Shown here: piece after piece, positions 37,489 to 45,446 of the stretch
How the letters are laid out: each line of letters starts with the position of its first letter
How positions within the stretch are numbered: the stretch's first letter is position 1
Source of the DNA: Saccharibacillus sacchari DSM 19268
Lineage (GTDB): Bacteria; Bacillota; Bacilli; Paenibacillales; Paenibacillaceae
Direction of reading: 5' to 3'
Assembly: GCF_000585395.1 (NCBI RefSeq)
Contig: NZ_KK073875.1
Location: 1,876,649 to 1,940,648 of the forward strand
DNA length: 64,000 bases
Position numbers and translations under genes: made by a program
The notes under the pieces: generated by a model
Database searches by the model: none
What the model was told of the DNA's origin: nothing
The model's input: only the letters and a program-made list of their open reading frames with translations

Positions 37489-39003
37489 TTAAACCAACGT
37501 CCGCTCGACCGCCGTTTTCCCGGCCGCAGCCTTCTTCACCATCCCGCGCGCGATATGCACGCCGGCCGCTCCGGCTTGCGCCAGGCCGCGGGTGATGCCC
37601 GCGCCGTCGCCGCCGCAGTACAAGCCGCGGATTTCCGTTTCCAGCGTCTCGTCCAGCTTCGGACGGGCGGAGTAGAATTTCGCTTCCACGCCGTAGAACA
37701 GCGTATGCTCGGAAGCGATACCCGGCGTTACTTTTTCCAAAGCTTCGACCATCTCGATCAGGCTTTTCATCGTGTTGTACGGCAGCACCAGTCCCAAGTC
37801 GCCCGGCACGGCTTCTTTCAGCGTTGGCTCCAAGAACCCTTCACGGATACGTTCCGGCGTGGAACGGCGTCCGCGCAGGATATCGCCGTACTTCTGCACG
37901 ATCACGCCGCCGCTCGACAGATCGTTGGCGCGTTCGCAGATCTCGCGGGCATATTCGTTCGGCTTGTCGAACGGCTCGGTGAATTTGTGCGAGACGAGCA
38001 GCGCGAAGTTGGTGTTCCGCGAACCGAGCGCCGGGTCTTTGTACGAGTGGCCGTTGGCCGCCATGACGCCGCTGTGATTCTCGACAACGACGTGGCCTGA
38101 AGGGTTACTACAGAACGTTCTCACCCGAGTACCGACCGACGTGTTGAACACGAATTTGCCTTCGTACAGATGCTCGTTGATCTGGCGCATCACGACATCG
38201 GACGTCTCGACGCGCACGCCGACGTCCACCTGGTTGTTGGTCAGCTTCAGGCGGCGCTTTTTGAACACGTCCGACAGCCAGGCCGAACCGTCGCGGCCCG
38301 GAGCGATCATGACGCGCGGCGATTCGAACTCTTCCCCGTTTTTCAGGCGAATGCCCGTAACGGTGTGCTCTCCGCCTTCTTTTACCGTAATCAGGTCTTC
38401 GACTTCCGCTTTATATTTCATTTCGACGCGAGGCTTCAAGTATTCGAAGATAGACTTCAAAATCTCCAGATTCTGTTCGGTGCCCAAGTGACGGACTTCG
38501 GCGCGCAGCAGCTTCAATCCCGCCGCGTACGCATTTTGCTCGATATCGCGGATCACGTCGGTCGTCGGATCGGTAATCGACTCCGTCGCGCCGTGTTCGA
38601 GGTTGATCGAATCGACGTATTGGATCAGCTCCAACACCTGCGAAGGCGCCAGATAATCAGTCATCCAGCCGCCGAACTCTGTCGTAATATTGAACTTGCC
38701 GTCGCTGTACGCGCCCGCGCCGCCGAAGCCTGCCGTGATCGAGCAGGCCGGCAGGCAGCCCGCGAACTCTTTGCGTCCGGCTGCCGGAGGGCAGAATTGG
38801 ACTTTGTTTTCCAGGATCGGGCAGCGGCGCTTGTAGATATCGTGGCCTTTGTCGACCAGCAGCACTTTCCAGTCCGGCGCTTGGCGGGTCAGTTCGTAGC
38901 TGGCGAAAATGCCCGCAGGACCCGCGCCTACGATGATGCAGTCGTATTTATTGGATTTTTCGGCGTTTTGTTCGTTGAGTTCGAGCGTGATGGAATCGGT
39001 CAT
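37489..39003 (-). CDS. FAD-dependent dehydrogenase (COG2509-like) under a purine riboswitch
   Basis: A 504-residue flavoprotein. The Rossmann motif VGAGPAGIFASYEL lies at about residues 25-38, VLLVDKGHDIYKR follows, then a Cys-containing stretch (RRCPILENKVQFCPPAAG, FAGCLPACSIT) and GFGGAGAYSDGKFN. The C-terminus has GLYCGGDGAGITRGLAQAGA, the second FAD-contact motif. This is the poorly characterised COG2509 family; its reaction is unknown. GAGGAGG supports start 39003. A guanine-class aptamer and terminator sit in its leader. Confidence 0.87.
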   Translation of the reverse strand: MTDSITLELNEQNAEKSNKYDCIIVGAGPAGIFASYELTRQAPDWKVLLVDKGHDIYKRRCPILENKVQFCPPAAGRKEFAGCLPACSITAGFGGAGAYSDGKFNITTEFGGWMTDYLAPSQVLELIQYVDSINLEHGATESITDPTTDVIRDIEQNAYAAGLKLLRAEVRHLGTEQNLEILKSIFEYLKPRVEMKYKAEVEDLITVKEGGEHTVTGIRLKNGEEFESPRVMIAPGRDGSAWLSDVFKKRRLKLTNNQVDVGVRVETSDVVMRQINEHLYEGKFVFNTSVGTRVRTFCSNPSGHVVVENHSGVMAANGHSYKDPALGSRNTNFALLVSHKFTEPFDKPNEYAREICERANDLSSGGVIVQKYGDILRGRRSTPERIREGFLEPTLKEAVPGDLGLVLPYNTMKSLIEMVEALEKVTPGIASEHTLFYGVEAKFYSARPKLDETLETEIRGLYCGGDGAGITRGLAQAGAAGVHIARGMVKKAAAGKTAVERTLV

Positions 39004-39067
39004 GATCGGTCGTATCCTCCTCTGATGGGCGCATACCGTGCTTCGGATTTTCGGCAGCCAAACGCGC

Positions 39068-39121
39068 AAAAAAGCCCGGCTCCCGGCAGGTATGCGAAAA
39101 GCATCCTATCCGTAGCCGGGA
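39068..39121 (-). terminator. Expression-platform terminator of the purine riboswitch
   Basis: On the minus strand CCCGGC (39115-39120) pairs with GCCGGG (39075-39080) around GGATAGGATGC/GCATACCTGCC, then T6. The 5' arm overlaps the 3' part of the aptamer. Confidence 0.82.
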
Positions 39122-39175
39122 CTTTACGGTTCCCTGGTAGAGACTCCTGAACCTTATCTTCAGGAATATACGAAT
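39110..39175 (-). promoter_or_regulatory. Purine (guanine-class) riboswitch aptamer
   Basis: Reading the minus strand: CGTATATTCCTGAAGATAAG, then GTTCAGGAGTCTCTACCAGG, then GAACCGTAAAGTCCC and GGCTACG. This matches the purine aptamer: loops L2 and L3, the CTACC core and the CCGTAAA loop. The ligand-pairing base in the 3' GGCTACG reads C, predicting guanine/hypoxanthine rather than adenine. Confidence 0.9.
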
Positions 39176-39385
39176 GATTATATGGTCAATGATAATATTG
39201 TTCGCGTTTCAACAAAACTTATCATAACCAATCATTCGTATCGAGTCAAGTTTATTATTCGTTATTTTAATCAATTTTGTATTTTTGACTTCAAAATAAA
39301 CATCAAAAACATCCATTTCCGAACATTATAAATAATATCGCATCTTACTGTTTGTTTCCCTCTTCTTTCCCGCCTTAATACCCTC

Positions 39386-40345
39386 TTAGCCCCGTACAAT
39401 ATCTAAAAGCGAATCCTGCCATTTCCCCAACGCATCCGGCTGATCCTCTGCTCGCATGAACTGTACGATCAAACGCTGCTTGTCCTCATTCCGGTCCAAC
39501 GTGTACACCAACCCTCCGCTTTCGGCAATACGCGAACCGCCTTTGGCTTCAAAATCCCGAAACCGCAGCTGATCCAACAACGCTTCCCGCTCCGTTTCCG
39601 GCAAGCCTGGTTGAAGGACAGTCGTCACGTAACGAACGACCTCGCTGTCAGCCGGATTCTCCGCGACACCTTCCGACAAATCCCCCAGTTGGAATACAAG
39701 CTCCCGCAACTTCCCGTCCTCGTTACTGCTCCAGGCCGTATATCCGTAACCGGACGAAGCTTCACCGAAGTTCTGCCGAGTTTCATTCAGACGGGGCAGC
39801 GCGTTTTGCAGCGTTTGCCCGTCTTTGTCCGCTGCCGAGATCGCGACCCGTTCGCTGCTTGCGTTCGCTTCCCAGCGGCTGCGGAACTCCTCATACGTTA
39901 GCGGCAGCAGCGGCTCAGCGATTCCTTCCGGCATGTCGTTCGTATCAATCCCGGCAATCGACAGCTCGTGCGCATAGGGAGAACTATCCTTGCCAGGTGA
40001 CGCATCCGTCGGGTTCCGCCCCGTCTCGCCCGTAACGCCCGCCGTATGACCCGATCCCGCAGCGCCCCAGTTCGTAAACGTATCATTCTGCACCAGCAGC
40101 ACCGCCGCCACGGCAACCGCCACAAAACCTGCTCCGATCCCTCCGCCTGTCCATAAACGCCGCCGTCTTTTATTCACTCTCGCTCGCTTGGGCTCTTCTT
40201 CCGGTTCTTTGGTCCAAGAGCGAATCCCCGTCAAAATCTCGCTGCGAATTTCTTCCTTCCGCTGCGCGCTCAGCTTCGGAATATCCACTAATCCTTTCCC
40301 CGGCTCGCGTCCGTTCCCTCCCGTCGGTCCGTTAGTCCCCGTCAC
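39386..40345 (-). CDS. Putative membrane anti-sigma factor
   Basis: A 319-residue protein encoded just after an ECF sigma gene, overlapping it by 14 bp. Residues 1-60 are cytosolic and charged (AQRKEEIRSEILTGIRSWTK), followed by a basic stop (KRRRRLW) and one membrane span at about 67-88. The outer domain (about 230 residues) is polar and of unknown type. No zinc anti-sigma HxxxCxxC motif is seen. The arrangement suggests it holds the sigma factor at the membrane. The assignment rests on context. Confidence 0.7.
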   Translation of the reverse strand: MTGTNGPTGGNGREPGKGLVDIPKLSAQRKEEIRSEILTGIRSWTKEPEEEPKRARVNKRRRRLWTGGGIGAGFVAVAVAAVLLVQNDTFTNWGAAGSGHTAGVTGETGRNPTDASPGKDSSPYAHELSIAGIDTNDMPEGIAEPLLPLTYEEFRSRWEANASSERVAISAADKDGQTLQNALPRLNETRQNFGEASSGYGYTAWSSNEDGKLRELVFQLGDLSEGVAENPADSEVVRYVTTVLQPGLPETEREALLDQLRFRDFEAKGGSRIAESGGLVYTLDRNEDKQRLIVQFMRAEDQPDALGKWQDSLLDIVRG

Positions 40346-40964
40346 TTGCTTCTCCCCCGATCCATTGTTGAAATTCGCCGTTTTTGCGCAGGACGCGCAG
40401 CGCCCGGTGGCTGACCGTTCGTACCCTTCCTTCGCTGCAATCCAGCAAAGCCGCCGTCTCTTTCACGCTCAGTTCTTTTTGGTACAGGAAAAAAATCACT
40501 TCCCGATGCTCCGGCTTCAACGCGTCCAGCAGTCCCCACACCTTTTCCCGACGTTCTTCCGTAAGCGCGGCGCGTTCGGGCTGGTCGGAAGCAGGCGCTT
40601 CTTCTTCCTTATGCGACAAAAAACCCGTCAACGCCCACCGTTTGCGGCGCACCGCGTCCAACGCCGCATTGCGCGCGATCGCCGTCATCCACGTTTTCGG
40701 CGACGATTGCCCTTTGAAGCTGTGCAGATTCCGGTACGCCTTGATGAACACCTCCTGCAAAATATCTTCCGCCTCGCTCCCCCTCTGCCCTAACATAAAG
40801 TACAAATACTGATGAATGTCTTCATAGTACAGCTCGAACCATTCGGCGATCAGGCGCTCCCCTTCCGACTCGTAAGCCTCGCCTGCCTGCCGGTAACCCG
40901 AATGTTCGTCCGGCTTCGGTACAAGAAACGGTTTCCCGTCTCCACCCCGTTCCCGCTCAGCCAA
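40332..40964 (-). CDS. ECF-family RNA polymerase sigma factor
   Basis: A 210-residue sigma factor. Region 2 reads AEDILQEVFIKAYRNLHSFK, with MTAIARNAALDAVRRKRW. Region 4 reads LDALKPEHREVIFFLYQKEL followed by the helix-turn-helix VKETAALLDCSEGRVRTVSH. The start is TTG 40964, after GGGGGAG; no ATG gives a complete region 2. The partner anti-sigma overlaps its 3' end. An ECF-like promoter upstream suggests autoregulation. Confidence 0.92.
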   Translation of the reverse strand: MAERERGGDGKPFLVPKPDEHSGYRQAGEAYESEGERLIAEWFELYYEDIHQYLYFMLGQRGSEAEDILQEVFIKAYRNLHSFKGQSSPKTWMTAIARNAALDAVRRKRWALTGFLSHKEEEAPASDQPERAALTEERREKVWGLLDALKPEHREVIFFLYQKELSVKETAALLDCSEGRVRTVSHRALRVLRKNGEFQQWIGGEASDGD

Positions 40965-40996
40965 GACAACTCCCCCTCTCTGCTTTCTTTTCCTAT

Positions 40997-41025
40997 TAGA
41001 CGTATCTGTTGCGGAAAGTATGTCA
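40997..41025 (-). promoter_or_regulatory. ECF-type promoter in front of the sigma gene
   Basis: On the minus strand TGACAT (41020-41025), 17 bp and CGTCTA (40997-41002). CGTC/TCTA -10 boxes are typical of ECF sigma autoregulation. Confidence 0.5.
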
Positions 41026-41097
41026 CAATCGGTCCGATGCGGCAGGAACTTTTTTCAACCGCGTCGAATCCCTCTAGCTTTGAAAGGACGGTGTTCC

Positions 41098-41622
41098 ATG
41101 CAAGTTCGTTTATCCGATTATACCCCCGACTGGGCGCAGCGATTCGAGGAGGAAGCCCGGTTTCTGCGCAGCGTGTTCGGACCCGAGATTGTAGGTTTCG
41201 AGCATTTCGGCAGCACGTCCGTTCCCGGCATGAAAGCCAAGCCCGTCATCGACATGATGGTCATCGTGCGCGATATCGAGGCAGTCGATGCGCGTAACGA
41301 ACAGATGGCCGAACTCGGCTACGACGTCGCGGGCGATTGGGGCATTCCGGGCCGGCGTCTGCTCCGCAAAGGCGGCGAGGAACGCACGCACCATATCCAT
41401 TTTTACGAATCGAACAACCCGCAGATCGCGCGTCACCTGATCCTGCGCGATTATCTACGGGAAAATCCGGACGAGGTACGTGCTTACAGCGATCTGAAAG
41501 AAAGGTTGGCGTCGCAGTTCTCGGAAACGAACGGCTACAGTCCGGCGAAAAAAGAATTTGTCGGCGAATTGGAAAAGCGTGCGTTGGCGTGGTCGGCAGT
41601 GCCCGGAAGATACGGCGAGTAA
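41098..41622 (+). CDS. GrpB-family (UPF0157) nucleotidyltransferase-fold protein
   Basis: A 174-residue protein. The hallmark sequence EHFGSTSVPGMKAKPVIDMM contains GST and D.D-like residues of the nucleotidyltransferase fold, followed by the HHIHFYE and NPQIARHLILRDYLRENPDE segments typical of GrpB proteins. The reaction is not established. AAAGGA precedes ATG 41098; a longer reading from 41020 crosses the ECF promoter and is rejected. A GC-rich hairpin (41640-41665) follows. Confidence 0.85.
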   Translation: MQVRLSDYTPDWAQRFEEEARFLRSVFGPEIVGFEHFGSTSVPGMKAKPVIDMMVIVRDIEAVDARNEQMAELGYDVAGDWGIPGRRLLRKGGEERTHHIHFYESNNPQIARHLILRDYLRENPDEVRAYSDLKERLASQFSETNGYSPAKKEFVGELEKRALAWSAVPGRYGE

Positions 41623-41716
41623 GCAGCGCGCATGCGCGAACAGCCCGGACCGAGGTCCGGGCTGTCGGCTTTGCAGGCGACGGGATGCGTGGAACCTTTT
41701 CAAAAATCGTCCGACT

Positions 41717-42334
41717 TCACATGCCGGATCGTTCGTCTTTGATTTCGACCATGACCGGCTCACGTTCATGGTCCAACAGCTTCACGGTCCAAAGACGCTG
41801 CTGCGCATCGTAGTCGGCTCCTGACACGACCGGAAAAGCATATTCTCCAGTATTGGTCTTTTTGAGCGCTCGGCGCACGGCTTCGGACCGCGTCAGTTCC
41901 GCGCCTTCCGGCCGCACTTCGTCTTCGATCTCGATCCGTGCCGCTTTGGCTTGTCCCGGGTCAGAAGTCATGACGGTCGAACCTTTTGCCATCCAAACAT
42001 TAACGTACATCCCGACCTTTACTTCGTTTGCCTCGGGCACATCGGAATAATACGTCGCTTCATAGTAAGCATCGTCTCCTCCGGTCGCGCTGTAGTCTTC
42101 CTTTTCCGGCGAAACGACCAGCACGCCTTGCTCTCCTATATCGACCACGTATCCGCCGCCGACCGGGAACAGCTCTTCTCCAGCGTTTTGACCGGCCTGA
42201 GGATCAGCGTCGGGGGCAGTTTGACGCTGGGGCTCGCCAAACGCGCAGCCTGCTGCAAACAGCAATGTCAACGCAGCTATGCCGAGTCCCGAAATCCGCG
42301 AACCGCTATTGCGTGTTACCGAATGTCTATTCAT
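41717..42334 (-). CDS. DUF3221-type lipoprotein, paralog 1
   Basis: A 205-residue lipoprotein (lipobox FAAGC). The C-terminal half has a small OB-like domain: GYVVDIGEQGVLVVSPEKED, then YYEATYYSDVP, VKVGMYVNVWMA and ARIEIED, the pattern of DUF3221 secreted proteins. A second unit of about 75 residues follows (TRSEAVRRALKKTNTGEYAF). It is 19 bp after its paralog in the same operon. Role unknown. AGGAGG supports start 42334. Confidence 0.78.
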   Translation of the reverse strand: MNRHSVTRNSGSRISGLGIAALTLLFAAGCAFGEPQRQTAPDADPQAGQNAGEELFPVGGGYVVDIGEQGVLVVSPEKEDYSATGGDDAYYEATYYSDVPEANEVKVGMYVNVWMAKGSTVMTSDPGQAKAARIEIEDEVRPEGAELTRSEAVRRALKKTNTGEYAFPVVSGADYDAQQRLWTVKLLDHEREPVMVEIKDERSGM

Positions 42335-42353
42335 AGGATAAGCCTCCTGTTCA

Positions 42354-43082
42354 TTACGCCGCTCGATCTTCGATCTTGATCCGTACAGGTTCCCGCTGCT
42401 CGTCCAACAGTTCGACCGTCCATGCATCTTCGTCCGGATGATATTCCGCAGCCCGCAAGATAAAGAACGAATAATCGCTCGGTTCAAGCTGCTCGATCGC
42501 TTCTCGAACGACTTCCGCTTCCGAAAGGTTCGCACCGTGAAGAATGTCCCCGTTTTGCACCTCGACCTTTTCCGCGCCGGCTTGTCCGGGATACGATTCT
42601 TCTACCTGGCCGCGGACTGCCCAAGCCTCTACTTTCATACCGACCTGAATTTCTTCCGGAGCTGCGCCGAACCAGGTCGCCTCATAATAGTCGCCTTCCC
42701 CCGTGCCTGAACCGAGCTTCCTCCCTTCCGGAGAAACGACCAGAATATTCGAACCTTCCTTTTTCACGACGTAACCGATGGTGCCTGGATACGACGGAGT
42801 ATCCGACGGCTGCGGTTTTTCCGTTTTGTCTATTGCGCCGTCAGGCTCCGAATCATCTGGATTCGGATCGGGCGGGAGATTGCAGTCTGCGATCAGCGGC
42901 TCCGCAGTTTTTGCAGGTTCTTCGGCATCGGCGGCTCCTGTTTGCGTATCGACCGGCTTTTGTCCGCATCCGCTTAACACAAGGCCGACAACGAGTACCC
43001 ACGAACATAGCGTTGCTGCTTTTCCTTTTTGCGTACCGTTTGTCGTCAACGTTTTGGCATCAGCAAATTTAGTGTTCGGCAT
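42354..43082 (-). CDS. DUF3221-type lipoprotein, paralog 2
   Basis: A 242-residue lipoprotein (lipobox VLSGC). After a Pro/Asp-rich linker it repeats the layout of the downstream paralog: GYVVKKEGSNILVVSPEGR, DYYEATWFGAAP, IQVGMKVEAWAV, AEKVEVQ, then SEAEVVREAIEQLEPSDYSF and WTVELLDEQREPVRIKIED. The pair arose by tandem duplication. AAGGAGGG supports the start. Surface-anchored; function unknown. Confidence 0.78.
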   Translation of the reverse strand: MPNTKFADAKTLTTNGTQKGKAATLCSWVLVVGLVLSGCGQKPVDTQTGAADAEEPAKTAEPLIADCNLPPDPNPDDSEPDGAIDKTEKPQPSDTPSYPGTIGYVVKKEGSNILVVSPEGRKLGSGTGEGDYYEATWFGAAPEEIQVGMKVEAWAVRGQVEESYPGQAGAEKVEVQNGDILHGANLSEAEVVREAIEQLEPSDYSFFILRAAEYHPDEDAWTVELLDEQREPVRIKIEDRAA

Positions 43083-43181
43083 TTTTTGTCCCTCCTTCTT
43101 TCGGAAAATCCCGGCATCTTTTAAACCCTTTTCCCTCCTAACGCTTCGAAAGAGTTGAAAGTTGCATGTCCGGCAAGCACG

Positions 43182-43227
43182 AAAAAAGCCTTCCCGGCAT
43201 CATTCAGATGCAGAAAAGGCTTTTTGG
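43182..43227. terminator. Terminator after the helicase operon
   Basis: AAAAAAGCCTT pairs with AAGGCTTTTT around CATC/GATG. It works in both directions and ends the leftward operon. Confidence 0.82.
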
Positions 43228-43253
43228 TATCGTTAAACGGTCTTGGCCGCGGC

Positions 43254-45446
43254 CTAGAACACGCCCCGCAATCCCCGGCGAAGTCCTTCCAAGTCCAGCC
43301 CGTCAGCCGCAAACGCGGCGCGGATCAGACTCTGCGGCGTAAACTCGTCGTACTTGCCGAGGTAAGGCGCTTCGAACTCGTCCAGCAAATTGAGCGGGTC
43401 TTCCATGCGCTCGCTTTCGGACAAGATCAGATGCTCCAGCTCGTTCGCATCGGTGCGTCCGGCGACGACCATGTAATGCGGCTCCATCGGAACGATCGAG
43501 CGAAGCGACAGCTGCTGCGACAGATTGTTTTTGAGCAAACGTTCCAGCGTCCGGTATTCCCGGCTGCCGATCCACGGCATGACGAACATCGAATCGCCGC
43601 CCGCGGGCAGCACGAGGCGTTCGGTCAAGCCGGTCTCGCGAGACAGTCGGCGCGCGCGTTCGAGGCGCGCAACCGCGTTCGGAGCGAGATACGGATACAG
43701 CGTGCTTTCCCGCAAAATATCCCGCATTTTGCGGACGACCCGAGTATGGATATCGCCGCCCGCGCCGAGCCAGAGCGTATCCGCCTTGCCTTTCGCGTTT
43801 TTCACGTAGACGGCTTTATGGCGGTTATCGACTTCTTCGACTTTCCACAACCGCCCGGCAAGCGAAAAGCAGTAACCCGCGGGCGGCACGGTCGTGATCG
43901 AACCGATCTCTTCCGAGCCGTCGTATACGGCATGCTCTTCTTCGTCCTGGAACACGGCGTAGAAACGGTAATGCCCGGACACCCGATCGCCCATCAGGCC
44001 GACGATCAGCATGCCGTCTTCGGTCTGCTCGATATGATCGGTCGCCAGCAGATACTCCAGCAGTTCGCGGTATTGGTCGGTCGTAAAGTTGGCAAAAGGC
44101 GGCAGAGTCAGCACGGCGCGAGCCAATTCGCCCGGATCGGCTTCGCCGAAGCTGCGCAGCACGCTCATCGTCTGGTGATACAGCAGGCCGAGCGGAAGCT
44201 TGCGCACGACCTGCGGCTCGATCCATTTTTCTTTCACGTACAGTTCGCAGACCGCGATCGCCCGCAGCAGCGTCCACGGCATGCGCGCCGGAAGCTGGGC
44301 TTCTTCGTCGTCTTCCTCGGCGCACACGAACATCATCTCCGCGACCGCGCCTTCGCGGCGTCCCGAACGTCCGAGCCGCTGCACGAAGCTGGCGCAGGAA
44401 TACGGCGCGCCGAGCTGCATCACCCGTTCGAGGCTGCCGAGGTCGATGCCGAGTTCAAGCGTCAGCGTCGCCGCCGCAACCGCCGGACCGTAACCTTCCC
44501 GCAGAGCCGCTTCGGCTTCTTCGCGCAGCATCGAAGAGATGCTGCCGTGATGTACGTGGAACACGTCCGGCTGCTCTCGAATGGCGGCGATGCGGCGCAT
44601 TTCCAGTATGGTCGTCTCGGCGGTGGTGCGGCTGTTGGTGAAGACCAAAGCTTTTTTCAAATGCGTATGGTCATAGATAAAGTTATTGTAAGCCTTTTTG
44701 GCGTTTTCCAACGCTTCGGTTTGTCGTTCGTCGCGCGCGTCCGGCATGGCGAAGTTCTCGATCGACAGCCGCAGCTTGCGACCGCCCGGAGGGGAAACCA
44801 GCTCGACCGGGATATGCGTGCCGCCGGCCAGCCAATTTTTGACGGAATCGTAGTCGCCGAGCGTCGCGGACAACCCGATCCGGCGCGGCGAGCAGCCTGC
44901 CATCCGGGACAATCGTTCGAGCTGGCTCAGCACCTGCGAACCGCGGTCCGCGCCCATAAACGCATGCACTTCGTCGATGACGATAAAGCGCAGATCGCCG
45001 AACAGCGCCGGGATCGCGTTGGGACGGTTCATGAGCAGGCCTTCCAGCGACTCCGGCGTAATCTGAAGCACCCCGGACGGATTGCGCATGACCTTCGTTT
45101 TCTCGGACTGCGGAACGTCGCCGTGCCAGTGCCAGACCGGGATATGCGCGTCGCGCATCAGTCCTTCGAGCCGCTGGAACTGGTCGTTGATCAGCGCTTT
45201 GAGCGGCCCGATGTACAGAATGCCGACCGAACGCGAAGGCTCTTGGTCAAGCAGCGTCAGCGCCGGGAAAAAGGCGGCTTCCGTCTTGCCCGAAGCCGTC
45301 CCAGACGCAATCAGCATATGATGGTTACTATCCAAAATGACGCGGCTCGCTTCCACCTGCACTTCGCGCAGTTCTTCCCAGCCGCTGCGGTAAATATATT
45401 CCTGGATAAAAGGCGCCAAACGATAAAACGGATGTTCCGCGCTCAC
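43254..45446 (-). CDS. Lhr/BrxHI-like superfamily 2 DNA helicase
   Basis: A 730-residue DEAD/H-type helicase. Motif I is SGTASGKTE, motif II IDEVHAF, motif III LSATLGD, motif IV VFTNSRTTAETT, motif VI FVQRLGRSGRREG. The C-terminal third lacks a recognised nuclease. The start is GTG 45446, overlapping the ATPase stop (GTGA). BrxHI-type helicases pair with BrxD-type ATPases in several defence islands, and the same pairing is seen here. It ends the three-gene operon. Confidence 0.9.
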   Translation of the reverse strand: MSAEHPFYRLAPFIQEYIYRSGWEELREVQVEASRVILDSNHHMLIASGTASGKTEAAFFPALTLLDQEPSRSVGILYIGPLKALINDQFQRLEGLMRDAHIPVWHWHGDVPQSEKTKVMRNPSGVLQITPESLEGLLMNRPNAIPALFGDLRFIVIDEVHAFMGADRGSQVLSQLERLSRMAGCSPRRIGLSATLGDYDSVKNWLAGGTHIPVELVSPPGGRKLRLSIENFAMPDARDERQTEALENAKKAYNNFIYDHTHLKKALVFTNSRTTAETTILEMRRIAAIREQPDVFHVHHGSISSMLREEAEAALREGYGPAVAAATLTLELGIDLGSLERVMQLGAPYSCASFVQRLGRSGRREGAVAEMMFVCAEEDDEEAQLPARMPWTLLRAIAVCELYVKEKWIEPQVVRKLPLGLLYHQTMSVLRSFGEADPGELARAVLTLPPFANFTTDQYRELLEYLLATDHIEQTEDGMLIVGLMGDRVSGHYRFYAVFQDEEEHAVYDGSEEIGSITTVPPAGYCFSLAGRLWKVEEVDNRHKAVYVKNAKGKADTLWLGAGGDIHTRVVRKMRDILRESTLYPYLAPNAVARLERARRLSRETGLTERLVLPAGGDSMFVMPWIGSREYRTLERLLKNNLSQQLSLRSIVPMEPHYMVVAGRTDANELEHLILSESERMEDPLNLLDEFEAPYLGKYDEFTPQSLIRAAFAADGLDLEGLRRGLRGVF

